Notes under the pieces: model-generated
Told to the model about the DNA's origin: nothing
Databases searched by the model: none
What the model saw: only the letters and a program-made list of their open reading frames with translations
Translations under genes and position numbers: made by a program
Source: Alkalilimnicola ehrlichii
Lineage (GTDB): Bacteria; Pseudomonadota; Gammaproteobacteria; Nitrococcales; AK92
DNA: 64,000 nt
Direction of reading: 5' to 3'
Assembly: GCF_003399765.1 (NCBI RefSeq)
Contig: NZ_NFZV01000003.1
Coordinates: forward strand, 124,001-188,000
Shown: piece after piece, positions 1-8,386 of the stretch
Layout of the letters: each line of letters opens with the position of its first letter
Numbering within the stretch: position 1 is the stretch's first letter

Positions 1-1
1 G

Positions 2-739
2 ATATATGAATCTGCCCAGAAGCATCCTTCGTTAATTCCCGATTATTTTATGCGTAATTATCGCATCAATATTAAGCCTCAAGGCGTTAATATTGATGCC
101 GTTGAGGGAGAGGTGGCAGACCTTATATACCGCTGTGCTTACGGCAAGGTGGGGTTTTCCATCGATCGGGTTTTATTAACCGAAGCATTAGAGTCTTATT
201 TTGGTAGTCCGACGCTTAACAGCGAGGATACGCCGCCGGTTAGTGCCTCCGAGCAGCGTTTACGTAAGCGCCTCGGGGTGGAAGTTATCGATATCTTCGC
301 TCGCGCAATGTTGGCCGGGGATACTTTTGGCGAATTGACCCAGCACGATAACAGCTACGAAGAGGTCGCGTGGGAATACGTGGCCCGGTTTCGCTACCAA
401 AGCCAAAACACGGGGCGTGCGTCGACCATCGCCATTTACCTCGATGCCGATCTGGTAGACGTACTCATACATCGCTTTGCCCAGCCGATAACTAATTCGG
501 GGCGCGGCAAGCCAATCGATAACCTGCTGCATTTGCCGGTACAGGTCGATTGCGTTGTTGCGAGTTGGCAGATGCCGTTGGCGCAGATTCTGGGCTTGGC
601 CCCAGGGGATGTCGTAGCGGTCCGTCCTTTTGACCGCTACGAAGTCCGGATTAATCGGCAGGAATGCTTTACAGGACTCATCTGCGAGGCCGAAGGCGCT
701 TTGTATCTCACTTCATTGGAAACGGTTAAATCGGCATGA
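2..739 (+). CDS. fliM: Flagellar motor switch protein FliM (C-terminal part, 5' end outside window)
   Basis: The frame is open from base 2 with no stop, so this is the 3' part of a longer gene; about 245 residues are visible. An ATG at 50 exists but has no convincing ribosome binding site and would leave out the usual FliM N-terminus, so I treat the gene as truncated by the window. The last ~75 residues form a SpoA (surface presentation of antigens) domain that reads through LAQILGLAPGDVVAV, the fold shared by FliM and FliN in the cytoplasmic C-ring. The middle part is the poorly conserved CheC-like region and lacks the usual GGDGR motif of polar FliM, so it is a divergent FliM such as those of lateral (Flag-2) systems. 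Its stop overlaps the fliN start (ATGA), which implies translational coupling. The FliM assignment is clear from SpoA plus the fliN neighbour; the lateral subtype is inference. Confidence 0.8.
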   Translation: MYESAQKHPSLIPDYFMRNYRINIKPQGVNIDAVEGEVADLIYRCAYGKVGFSIDRVLLTEALESYFGSPTLNSEDTPPVSASEQRLRKRLGVEVIDIFARAMLAGDTFGELTQHDNSYEEVAWEYVARFRYQSQNTGRASTIAIYLDADLVDVLIHRFAQPITNSGRGKPIDNLLHLPVQVDCVVASWQMPLAQILGLAPGDVVAVRPFDRYEVRINRQECFTGLICEAEGALYLTSLETVKSA

Positions 740-1122
740 AAGGCGACGTATCCGACAACGAACTGGACGATCTCATCAACGAAGGTGGGCTCGACTTGGA
801 CACACAGGAAGAGGTGACGACGGCAGCGCCGGAAGAAAAGCAGGAAGAAGTTCCTGCCGCTAAGCCGGATATGTTTAACCTTTTCGGCAAGATTCCGGTG
901 CGGGTAACCCTAGAGGTGGCCTCCGCGGAGATTACCCTGCAGGAGCTGATGGAAGTCGACAACAGCAGTGTTATCGCGCTCGACAAATTAGCCGGCGAGC
1001 CGCTTGACGTTAAGGTTAACGGGGCACTGTTTGCGAAAGCCGAAGTCGTCGTCATGAACGGCAACTACGGGCTGCGCGTGGTGGAGCTTTGCGGTGCCAA
1101 TCTAGCGGACCTGAACGTATGA
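736..1122 (+). CDS. fliN: Flagellar motor switch protein FliN
   Basis: This 128-residue protein is a C-ring component that, with FliM, forms the switch and helps torque reversal and export-cargo docking. The acidic N-terminal ~45 residues (many Glu/Asp) precede a SpoA domain from about residue 50 with the typical FliN pattern PVRVTLEVASAEITLQEL, then LDKLAGEPLDVKVNG. Length is normal for the family. The ATG at 736 overlaps the fliM stop, and its own stop overlaps the start of fliP (ATGA at 1119-1122), so fliM-fliN-fliP form one tightly coupled operon. No fliO lies between fliN and fliP, which is unusual for polar systems and typical of lateral ones. Confidence 0.92.
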   Translation: MKGDVSDNELDDLINEGGLDLDTQEEVTTAAPEEKQEEVPAAKPDMFNLFGKIPVRVTLEVASAEITLQELMEVDNSSVIALDKLAGEPLDVKVNGALFAKAEVVVMNGNYGLRVVELCGANLADLNV

Positions 1123-1874
1123 CGCAGCGCCGAGCTCTGGTTGTCGTCGCACTGTTCGGTGTGCTGGCCGCGGGCTTGTTTCCCCTGATAGCACAGGCGC
1201 AGATCCCCTTGTTCGCCATCAACGATATCGATGGCGGGCAAGAGTTCAGCGTGCGGGTGCAGATTCTCATCCTGATGACCATGCTTGGCTTTTTGCCGGC
1301 GATGCTGATCATGATGACATCCTTCACCCGCTTCATCATCGTGCTGGCGATTCTGCGACAAGCGCTGGGCTTGCAGCAAAGCCCGCCGAATAACGTGCTG
1401 GTGGGCATTGCGTTGATTATGACGCTGCTGGTCATGCGGCCGGTTTGGCAGGATATTCACGACCATGCCTACGAGCCGTTCCAGGCCGACGAGATCACGA
1501 TGGAACAGGCGCTGGAGGAAGCGCGGGATTCGATCAGTCGTTTTATGTTGGCGCAAACCAACAATAAGGCGCTGGAGACGATGATGGCCATTGCCGGCGA
1601 AGAGCCGCCGGAGGAAGTGGCGGATATCCCGTTTTCGCTCTTGTTGCCGGCGTTTGTATTAAGCGAGTTGAAGACCGCGTTTCAGCTCGGTTTTATGATC
1701 TTCATACCGTTTCTGGTCATCGACTTAATTGTGTCCAGCGTATTGATGGCGATGGGTATGATGATGCTCTCGCCGATGATGATCTCGCTGCCCTTTAAGT
1801 TAATGATGTTCGTGGCTGTGGATGGCTGGACGCTCTTAATGGGGACGCTAGCCACCAGTATACAACCTTTTTAG
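1119..1874 (+). CDS. fliP: Flagellar export gate protein FliP
   Basis: FliP is a core membrane subunit of the flagellar type III export gate (FliPQR complex). The 251-residue protein begins with a cleavable signal sequence ending near AQA (residues ~10-28). The conserved FliP stretch MTSFTRFIIVLAILRQALG follows the first mature membrane segment, and the C-terminus has the family pattern LLLPAFVLSELKTAFQLGF and then a Met-rich segment. I chose the ATG at 1119, which overlaps the fliN stop, rather than the upstream in-frame ATG at 1089 inside fliN. Hydrophobicity supports about four membrane segments. The gene starts a block of export-gate genes (fliPQR-flhBA). Confidence 0.95.
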   Translation: MTQRRALVVVALFGVLAAGLFPLIAQAQIPLFAINDIDGGQEFSVRVQILILMTMLGFLPAMLIMMTSFTRFIIVLAILRQALGLQQSPPNNVLVGIALIMTLLVMRPVWQDIHDHAYEPFQADEITMEQALEEARDSISRFMLAQTNNKALETMMAIAGEEPPEEVADIPFSLLLPAFVLSELKTAFQLGFMIFIPFLVIDLIVSSVLMAMGMMMLSPMMISLPFKLMMFVAVDGWTLLMGTLATSIQPF

Positions 1875-1881
1875 CTAGGCT

Positions 1882-2151
1882 ATGACTCCCGATACCGCCG
1901 TTCATATCGTCTCCAACGCCGTTTACGTCATCGCACTGGTGGTAGCGGTGTTGGTTGTGCCGAGCTTGATTGGCGGCCTTCTCATAGCCATTTTTCAGGC
2001 GGCCACGCAAATTAACGAGCAAATGCTCACCTTCTTGCCCCGCCTTATGATTACCTTGGCGATGTTGGTGCTGGCCGGTCACTGGATTATGGGAACGATC
2101 AGTGACTTATTCATCGAGATTTTCCAGCAAGCGGGCCGGCTGGTGGGGTAG
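1882..2151 (+). CDS. fliQ: Flagellar export gate protein FliQ
   Basis: This 89-residue protein has two hydrophobic helices separated by a short polar loop (residues ~15-38 and ~50-75), which is the whole FliQ fold. The loop reads IAIFQAATQINEQMLTFLPR, matching the family pattern Q..TqinE.tltfiPK. FliQ packs with FliP and FliR in the export gate. It starts 7 bases after fliP and ends one base before the fliR start, so it sits inside the same operon. Length is the family norm. Confidence 0.95.
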   Translation: MTPDTAVHIVSNAVYVIALVVAVLVVPSLIGGLLIAIFQAATQINEQMLTFLPRLMITLAMLVLAGHWIMGTISDLFIEIFQQAGRLVG

Positions 2152-2152
2152 C

Positions 2153-2947
2153 ATGGACGCCCCGTTGCTCCAGCTGAGCCAGTATCTCAACCTCCTCCTA
2201 GCCTATTGGTGGCCGTTCTGTCGCATCATGGCGATGCTAAGCCTCGCGCCCTTGTTTAGTCAGCGGGCAATCATGGTGCGAGTACGGGTTGCGCTGGCCG
2301 TTGCGCTAACCGTAGCCATGGGCGCGGCAATCCCCGACTTGCCGATTCTGGACCCGTTTTCGATGCAAGGTGTCGCGGCCGTTTTCGAGCAGATCGCGGT
2401 CGGTTTGATGCTCGGACTGGCGCTGCAATTGGTATTTACCATTTATACCTTGGTCGCCGGCATTATCTCGACCCCGATGGGTTTGAGTATGGCGATGGTT
2501 AACGATCCCGTGCACGGCGTTTCTTCCTCGTCGATTCTTTACCAGCTGTATTACATACTCCTTGTGCTCTTGTTCTTCGCCGTCGACGGGCACTTGGTGG
2601 TGATGAGCGTGCTTTACTTAAGCTTTATCTACTGGCCGATCGGTAGCGGGCTGTATTACGACGGCTTCAGCACCGTGCTGTATGCGTTCGGTTGGGTTTT
2701 CTCGGCGGCGGTGTTGATTTCGACCCCGATCGTATTCTGCATGTTTCTCGTGCAGTTCTGCTTTGGTTTGCTCAACCGGATTTCGCCGTCGATGAACCTG
2801 TTCTCGCTCGGTTTTCCCATGGCCATCGTTATGGGGCTGACGCTGATTTACTTAACGCTACCGAATCTCGGCGAGAGCTATTTGAATCTCACCCAGCAGT
2901 TACTCGACAGCATCGGCATTATGATGCGGGAAAGCGGCAATGGCTGA
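2153..2947 (+). CDS. fliR: Flagellar export gate protein FliR
   Basis: FliR is the third gate subunit, a polytopic inner-membrane protein of about 260 residues; this one has 264. The start at 2153 is directly after the fliQ stop; an upstream in-frame ATG at 2102 would overlap fliQ by 50 bases and lacks support. The sequence shows about six hydrophobic stretches, and conserved elements such as LFSQRAIMVRVRVALAVALT near the N-terminus and LLNRISPSMNLFSLGFP near the C-terminus (family pattern RaaPqmNvfsiGfP). The 3' end overlaps the flhB start by 8 bases. Confidence 0.94.
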   Translation: MDAPLLQLSQYLNLLLAYWWPFCRIMAMLSLAPLFSQRAIMVRVRVALAVALTVAMGAAIPDLPILDPFSMQGVAAVFEQIAVGLMLGLALQLVFTIYTLVAGIISTPMGLSMAMVNDPVHGVSSSSILYQLYYILLVLLFFAVDGHLVVMSVLYLSFIYWPIGSGLYYDGFSTVLYAFGWVFSAAVLISTPIVFCMFLVQFCFGLLNRISPSMNLFSLGFPMAIVMGLTLIYLTLPNLGESYLNLTQQLLDSIGIMMRESGNG

Positions 2948-4078
2948 GGATCAAGGCGGTCAAGAAAAAACAGAAGAGGCCTCCGAGCATAAACTGAAAA
3001 AGACTCGGCAGGAGGGCCAGGTCACGCGTTCGAAGGACGTGGCGACGATGGTGTCGCTGCTGGCGACGCTGCTATTGCTCAAGGTCAGTGCCGGTTACAT
3101 TTTTGGCCTGGTGGAGGAAAGCTTCCGCTTCTCGTACGTGAATTTCGCCCACAGTGAGGTGGGTTTCGAGGATGTCGGGCTGATCATGGCGCAAAACCTG
3201 ATCATCTTCATGACGCTCATGCTGCCGTTTCTGTTGACCCCGATCTTGGTTGTTGTCTTCGCGTTGATCCCCGGTGGGTGGGTCTTCTCGTCGAAAAACT
3301 ATACCCCGAAGCTCAGTCGTATCGACCCCATCAAGGGCTTGGGGCGCATCGTTTCGTTACAGAATTGGACTGAGTTACTGAAGTCTTTGGGCAAAATCAC
3401 TCTGCTATTAACGGTGGCGGCCTGGCAGATTTGGTACGCCATGCCCAATCTTATCGAGCTGCAACGCACCGACACGGTCACTGCCATTCAAGAAGCTTTG
3501 TCGCTGACCTTTAATCTTGCCTTTACGTTATTACTGGTTTTTGTGCTGTTTTCCCTGATTGATATACCGCTCCAGCGTTATCTTTTCTTGAAGAAGATGC
3601 GCATGACTAAGCAGGAGCGCAAAGAAGAACACAAAAGCCAGGAGGGTCGCCCGGAAGTTAAGGCCCGCATTCGCCAGCTCCAGCGTCAAGTCGCGCACCG
3701 GCAAATCAGCAAAGTGGTGCCCGAGGCCGATGTCGTGATCGCGAACCCAACCCACTTTGCGGTGGCCGTGAAGTACGACCCGAAAAAGGCCGAGGCGCCT
3801 TATGTGTTGGCCAAGGGACGGACGAAACGGCCCTATACATACGCCAGCTTGCCCAGCAACACGAGCTTGAGGTGATCGAATTGCCGCCTTTGGCACGGGC
3901 GATTTATTACAGCACACAGGTTAATCAGCAGATTCCAATGCAGCTATATACGGCTGTAGCTCACGTATTGAGCCACATCGTGCAGCTGAAAGCCTGGCGG
4001 CAGGGACGCCGCAACAAGCCGGTATTGGCGACCAATATCCCGATTCCCGAAGAACTAGCAAATAGAGCCCAAGAATGA
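2940..4078 (+). CDS. flhB: Flagellar export switch protein FlhB (interrupted by a one-base frameshift)
   Basis: FlhB switches export specificity from rod/hook to filament substrates by autocleavage in its cytoplasmic domain. The N-terminal region (TEEASEHKLKKTRQEGQV) and four membrane segments are followed by the charged linker and the self-cleavage motif NPTH at about residues 269-272. As sequenced, the frame breaks in the G-run at 3815-3817: the first frame stops at 3875, while residues downstream (ELPPLARAIYYSTQVNQQIP, typical FlhB C-terminus) are in the next frame. Adding one G restores a continuous protein of 379 residues, the normal length. Because the break is a single-base homopolymer deletion inside an otherwise intact operon, a sequencing error is more likely than a dead gene. 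The 3' end overlaps flhA (ATGA). Confidence 0.9.
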
Positions 4079-6171
4079 GCCTACTGCAGAGAATGATTCC
4101 GAACTCGCGGATCGCCCAGCTTGGCATTCCGGCGATCATCCTCAGTATCCTGGCGATGATTATCCTGCCGTTGCCGCCGCAGTTGTTGGACGTGTTGTTT
4201 ACCTTCAACATTGCGATGGCGGTGTTGGTGCTATTGGTCAGCGTCTCGTCCCGTAACCCGCTGGATTTTGCGCTGTTCCCAACCGTCATTCTGGTCGCGA
4301 CCTTGATGCGCTTGACGCTCAACGTCGCCTCGACCCGCGTCGTGCTGCTCAACGGGCACAGCGGCGATGCCGCGGCCGGTAAGGTTATCGAGTCTTTCGG
4401 TCAGGTCGTTGTCGGCGGTAGTTTTATCGTCGGCTTGGTGGTCTTCGTTATTCTGACGATTATCAACTTCGTGGTGATCACCAAGGGTGGCGAGCGTATC
4501 TCCGAGGTGACCGCTCGGTTTACCCTGGATGCCCTGCCCGGTAAGCAAATGGCCATCGACGCCGACCTTAACGCCGGCATTCTCGGCCAAGACGAGGCGA
4601 AGAAACGACGGCAGGAAATCGCTAAGGAAGCGGATTTCTACGGTGCGATGGACGGTGCCTCCAAGTTCGTCCGCGGCGATGCTATTGCCGGCATCTTGAT
4701 CCTGCTGATCAACCTGTTCGGTGGTTTCCTAATCGGTGTAATGGTCCATGACCTTGCCGCCGGCGAGGCCTTTCGTCAGTACGCGCTGCTGACCATCGGC
4801 GACGGCCTGGTGGCCCAGATTCCCGCGCTATTGCTCGCCACGGCTGCGGCGATCATCGTCACTCGGGTTAATGAATCGTCGGATATTACCCAGCAGTTCC
4901 GGGAACAGATGCTGGCCCGCCCCGGCTCGCTGTATACCGTTGCCGGGATACTGCTCATCATCGGTTTGGTGCCGGGTATGCCGCACCTGCCGTTTATCAC
5001 GTTTGCGGCGTTAATTGCCTTTATCGGATGGCGTGTCGCGCGTACCCAACCGCCCTCGGAAGCGGAGACGCTGGAGCAGACCGAGGAGCTGAACCGCGCG
5101 ATGGAGCGCGAACGGGCGCAGACGCTGACCTGGGAAGACATTCCGCTGGTGGAGCGGCTTTCTGTTTCCCTGGGCTATAAACTCGTCAATCTGGTTAACG
5201 AGGCTTCCGGCGCACCGTTGACGCATCGGGTGCGCGGAGTGCGGCAGACCTTGTCCGAACGCTTAGGCTTCTTGCTGCCGGAAATTCATATCCGCGACAG
5301 CCTGCGCTTGAAGTCCTCTCAATACAACATCTACATCAATGGCGAGCGGATCGACGGTGCCGAGTTGTATCCGGACCGCCTCATGGCGATCCCCTCGCCG
5401 CAGCTCTACGGCGAGGTCGACGGGATCATCGATACCGATCCTGCCTATGGTATGCAGGTGGTTTGGGTAGAGCCGGAAGATAAGCCGAAGGCTTTGAATT
5501 TGGGCTACCAAGTGATCGATTGCGCGAGTGTGGTGGCGACTCATTTAAACAAGACCATCCGCGAGTACTTGCCGGATGTGTTCGAGCACGACGACGTCGA
5601 ACAGCTCATGGAGCGTTTGGCCGCGCAAGCGCCTAAGCTTGCCGAGGATCTGAAAAATCAGGTGCCCTACACGGTGCAGCATCGTGTCTACCGCCAGCTG
5701 CTCCAGGAGGAAGTGCCGCTACGGGATATCGTCACCATCGGCACGACCCTGCTCCAAAGTAGCGAAATCACCAAAGACCCGATTCTTCTGGCCTCCGATG
5801 TTCGCTATGCGTTGCGGCGGACGATTGTCTCCGCCATTGCGGGCGAGAGGCGCGAGCTTGGCGTGTTTATGCTCGACAATAATCTTGAGAACACGCTGAT
5901 GAATGCGCTTACCGTGGCGCAGCAAGCCGGTCAGGTGAGCCTGGATAATATCCCGGTCGAGCCGAGCTTGCTTAACCAGCTGCAAACGGCGATGCCGGTG
6001 GCGAAAGAGCAATTGCGCAAAGAGGGTCACCCGCCGATTCTCGCCGTGATGCCGCAATTACGGCCGCTATTGGCGCGCTACGCTCGCGTGTTTAGCCCCG
6101 GCCTACACGTCTTGTCGCAAAACGAGATTCCCGAGCGCGTCAATGTGAGCGTTATCGGCACGTTAGGGTAG
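4075..6171 (+). CDS. flhA: Flagellar export apparatus protein FlhA
   Basis: FlhA is the nonameric export-gate component that uses the proton motive force and docks chaperone-substrate complexes. The protein has 698 residues, normal for the family. About eight membrane helices occupy residues 1-330, including the FHIPEP-family signature region (RNPLDFALFPTVILVATLMR, then LNVASTRVVLL) and the charged loop with DADLNAGILGQDEAKKRR. The cytoplasmic domain (about 350-698) includes LVNLVNEASGAPLTHRVRGV and a conserved IPERVNVSVIGTLG-type end. It starts by ATGA overlap with flhB and is the last gene of this operon; a hairpin follows at 6193. Confidence 0.96.
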   Translation: MSLLQRMIPNSRIAQLGIPAIILSILAMIILPLPPQLLDVLFTFNIAMAVLVLLVSVSSRNPLDFALFPTVILVATLMRLTLNVASTRVVLLNGHSGDAAAGKVIESFGQVVVGGSFIVGLVVFVILTIINFVVITKGGERISEVTARFTLDALPGKQMAIDADLNAGILGQDEAKKRRQEIAKEADFYGAMDGASKFVRGDAIAGILILLINLFGGFLIGVMVHDLAAGEAFRQYALLTIGDGLVAQIPALLLATAAAIIVTRVNESSDITQQFREQMLARPGSLYTVAGILLIIGLVPGMPHLPFITFAALIAFIGWRVARTQPPSEAETLEQTEELNRAMERERAQTLTWEDIPLVERLSVSLGYKLVNLVNEASGAPLTHRVRGVRQTLSERLGFLLPEIHIRDSLRLKSSQYNIYINGERIDGAELYPDRLMAIPSPQLYGEVDGIIDTDPAYGMQVVWVEPEDKPKALNLGYQVIDCASVVATHLNKTIREYLPDVFEHDDVEQLMERLAAQAPKLAEDLKNQVPYTVQHRVYRQLLQEEVPLRDIVTIGTTLLQSSEITKDPILLASDVRYALRRTIVSAIAGERRELGVFMLDNNLENTLMNALTVAQQAGQVSLDNIPVEPSLLNQLQTAMPVAKEQLRKEGHPPILAVMPQLRPLLARYARVFSPGLHVLSQNEIPERVNVSVIGTLG

Positions 6172-6192
6172 GTGATTGCTTACGCGTTAAGA

Positions 6193-6217
6193 CGGCAAGC
6201 GTCGCCGGCGCTTGCCG
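6193..6217. terminator. Hairpin between convergent flhA and pilZ gene
   Basis: A perfect 9-bp inverted repeat (CGGCAAGCG / CGCTTGCCG) with a 7-base loop sits between the flhA stop (6171) and the stop of the minus-strand PilZ gene (6220). There is only a weak T-rich tail on either side, so a shared bidirectional terminator is likely but not certain. Confidence 0.5.
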
Positions 6218-6219
6218 AA

Positions 6220-6570
6220 TTATCTTTGAATCGCGACCGGGCCGCGTCTGACTAAGGTGCGGGAGACAAGGTCGGTAAACGCTTTGGATGCCTGATCCAG
6301 CTCGAAGCCGATCTGATAGATGGACCGCTCGGGGTCTTTCTTGACCCAGCGGCAGATCATTTTGACATCGACGTGCTCAGTGTTTCCATCTTTATCGGTG
6401 CTGTGTAAGCGCATTTCGTAACAGGCGCCGATGGCCAACGGTTGTTTGCCGATAAGCCGCAGGCCTTTTGGCGACAGATCGCCGACGACGCCCATCGGGT
6501 CGCCGCTCAGGCTATTGCTTACCTTGATGTTACGCATGTGCATGTAATGGAAACGACGTTCTCGACGCAT
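6220..6570 (-). CDS. PilZ-domain protein (copy 1)
   Basis: This 116-residue protein consists of a single PilZ domain, a cyclic-di-GMP receptor fold. The first binding motif is the N-terminal RRERRF, and the second is DLSPKGLRLIG at about residues 31-41, matching the RxxxR and [D/N]xSxxG pattern of c-di-GMP binders. The core continues with MICRWVKKDPERSIYQIGFE. It is 60% or so identical by eye to the second PilZ gene at 6829-7179, in the same orientation, so the two are a tandem duplication. Sitting between the flhA operon and the hook-filament operon, it plausibly tunes this flagellum by c-di-GMP, but it lacks the YcgR N-domain; the role is inference. Confidence 0.85.
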   Translation of the reverse strand: MRRERRFHYMHMRNIKVSNSLSGDPMGVVGDLSPKGLRLIGKQPLAIGACYEMRLHSTDKDGNTEHVDVKMICRWVKKDPERSIYQIGFELDQASKAFTDLVSRTLVRRGPVAIQR

Positions 6571-6828
6571 AGTGTGTTCCGGTTTTAAGCCACTTAGAAA
6601 TGTATTTGATCGCCATGTCGCCGGCTGCTCTTCCGATCATGCCCTTCCCGGGCGATCGCTGAGGACAGCGTATCGGCGTCTATTTGCTTATTAGTATGTG
6701 TGGTTTTTGCCGTTGTCGCAAAGCATTCCGCCAAGGGCGGTCTGCGATTAGGACAAGGAGGCGGCAAGGAGCAAAGCGGCCGGTGCGGGTTTGCACCGGC
6801 TGAGGTTACGGCTTCGTTGCTCGGCGGA

Positions 6829-7179
6829 TTACCTTCTCTTCGCGGCCGTTCGGCCTCTGGCTAAAATATCCTCGACGAAGTCGACAAATTCCTGGGAAGG
6901 TTGGTCTAATTCGAAACCGGCTTGATAGACGGGACGGCTGGGGTTTTTCTTAATCCAGCGGCAGATCATTTTGACATCGACGTGCTCGGTGTGGCCGTCG
7001 TTGTCGGCGATGTGCAGACGCATAGCGTAGCAGGCACCGGAGGCAAACGGTTGTTTACCGACCAGGCCGATGCCTTTCGACGATAGATCGCGGATCACGC
7101 CCAGCGGCTTGCCGTTGAGGCTATTGCTTACCTTGATCTTGTGCACATGAACATTGCTGAAACGACGTTCTCGACGCAT
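6829..7179 (-). CDS. PilZ-domain protein (copy 2)
   Basis: A second 116-residue single-domain PilZ protein, with RRERRF at the N-terminus and DLSSKGIGLVG as the second binding motif, then MICRWIKKNPSRPVYQAGFE. Same length and frame layout as copy 1 at 6220, separated from it by 258 bases with no gene. Sequence upstream of both start codons is also alike (TGCGTCGAGAACGTCGTTT-type 5' ends and a related leader), which supports duplication of gene plus leader. Both copies keep the residues needed for c-di-GMP binding, so neither looks degenerate. Function beyond c-di-GMP sensing is unknown. Confidence 0.85.
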   Translation of the reverse strand: MRRERRFSNVHVHKIKVSNSLNGKPLGVIRDLSSKGIGLVGKQPFASGACYAMRLHIADNDGHTEHVDVKMICRWIKKNPSRPVYQAGFELDQPSQEFVDFVEDILARGRTAAKRR

Positions 7180-7295
7180 GGTGTGTTCCGGTCCTAAGTC
7201 ACTTAGTAGATGCTTTTATTGTGGTGACGTCGGATTCCCTTCGCGGGCGACCAACAAAGACAGCTTGTCGGCGCTTCGTCGCTTCTTAATAGCTA

Positions 7296-7328
7296 GCTGT
7301 TGCAGTCGAAGCGTTCTACTGCAACAGC
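7296..7328. other. 11-bp inverted repeat after the flg operon
   Basis: GCTGTTGCAGT and its exact reverse complement ACTGCAACAGC flank an 11-base loop, 16 bases beyond the stop of the last minus-strand flagellar gene (7344). No T-run follows on the minus strand, so it may be a transcript-end stabiliser or a weak terminator. Confidence 0.45.
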
Positions 7329-7343
7329 GTTGTTGACTCCTGA

Positions 7344-8377
7344 CTACGACAGGAGGCTGACGACGGTAAAGCGGCTGATGTTAGCTTGTGCCAGTACCGT
7401 CTGGCTTACCGCTTCGTAGCTCGCCGGATTCTTGGTTAACGACTGTTGGATCGATTGGGCATAGTTCAGCGCCCATTCGCGCTCGTCTTGATTGGCGTGG
7501 CGAGCGAGGAACTGGCGGATCTCAAGCTTTTTCTCCGCCATCTGCTCGCGCAACGCCGCGACTTGCTCAAGCGCGGCGATCACCGAGTCGAGCGCCGTGC
7601 GCAGCTCCCGAGTGGAGTCCAGTGGCGTATTCTCGGATAACGGCAGCAAGCGCTCGGATTGGCTTTGCACGGCCGTGTACTGGTCTTTCGGGAACAGCTT
7701 GCCTTCGCCGCGCACCGCGAGTTGCCCGTTAAGCTTCTCCCAGTTGGATTCTCGCGCCGAAAAATGAGCTGTCCGTCGACATCCAGCTCGGCGCGGATGC
7801 CGGCCCGGCCAAGGCTTGCGTTAAAGCGGCGCAGAACCTGCGCTTCGCTCATATTATCTTCCAGCAATACCACCAGCGGCTCGGATAACTGCCGTCCGCC
7901 GTGGAAGACGAGCGTTTCTTGCCCCGACTGCTGAATCGACTCGATGGAGTCCAGGCCCTGGAGCGTAACCCGAACCCGAGGCGGTTCGTTCAAGCTGAGC
8001 TTAAACGAAGGGTCGAGTGCGCCGTTGGTCAGCTCGCTGCGTTGCTCAAGCAGCTGCCTCACCTGTCGGAGCGCTTCTTGAATAGCCGGGTTACTGCCGC
8101 TGTCGGCCGCGCTTATCTGGCGGCTGACCTGGAACTTAAGGTGAGAAAGTCGGGCCTCGACCGCCGCTAAATAGCCGTCGGCCAGCTGTAGAGAGGAAAG
8201 CTGTCGATTAAGCTGAATGTTATAGCTGGCGTTGCCTTGCGACCAGCGTCTTACTACCTCCGATTTGGGGGCATCGCTTGCTTTCGTTTGTACCGCGGAC
8301 GACTCATGCCGTACCGCTTGGCGGCGATCTTGAGACTGTACCGCTGGTACGGGGGGCAGCGGTTTACCGACTTTCAT
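7344..8377 (-). CDS. Flagellin-like hook-associated protein after flgL, LafW-like position (frameshifted)
   Basis: I recognise no exact family, but the protein has flagellin-type heptad-rich ends: a helical N-terminal part (NRQLSSLQLADGYLAAVEAR) and a C-terminal part ending in ASYEAVSQTVLAQANISRF, resembling D0/D1 ends of hook-associated proteins. It is the last gene of the flg operon, 9 bases after flgL, which is where lafW lies in lateral flagellar loci. As sequenced the frame breaks at the A-run 7760-7764 (T-run in the coding strand): the upstream frame reads GQLIF then goes off, and the downstream frame resumes with RESNWEKLNGQLAV. One added base gives a 344-residue protein. Probably a base-calling error. 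Role as a filament-junction component is inferred from context. Confidence 0.6.
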
Positions 8378-8386
8378 GCTCTGTTC

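Noticed and set aside
50-739. Treating the ATG at 50 as the true fliM start
   Set aside because: The frame is open to the window edge and the FliM N-terminal region would be missing; no good ribosome site precedes the ATG.
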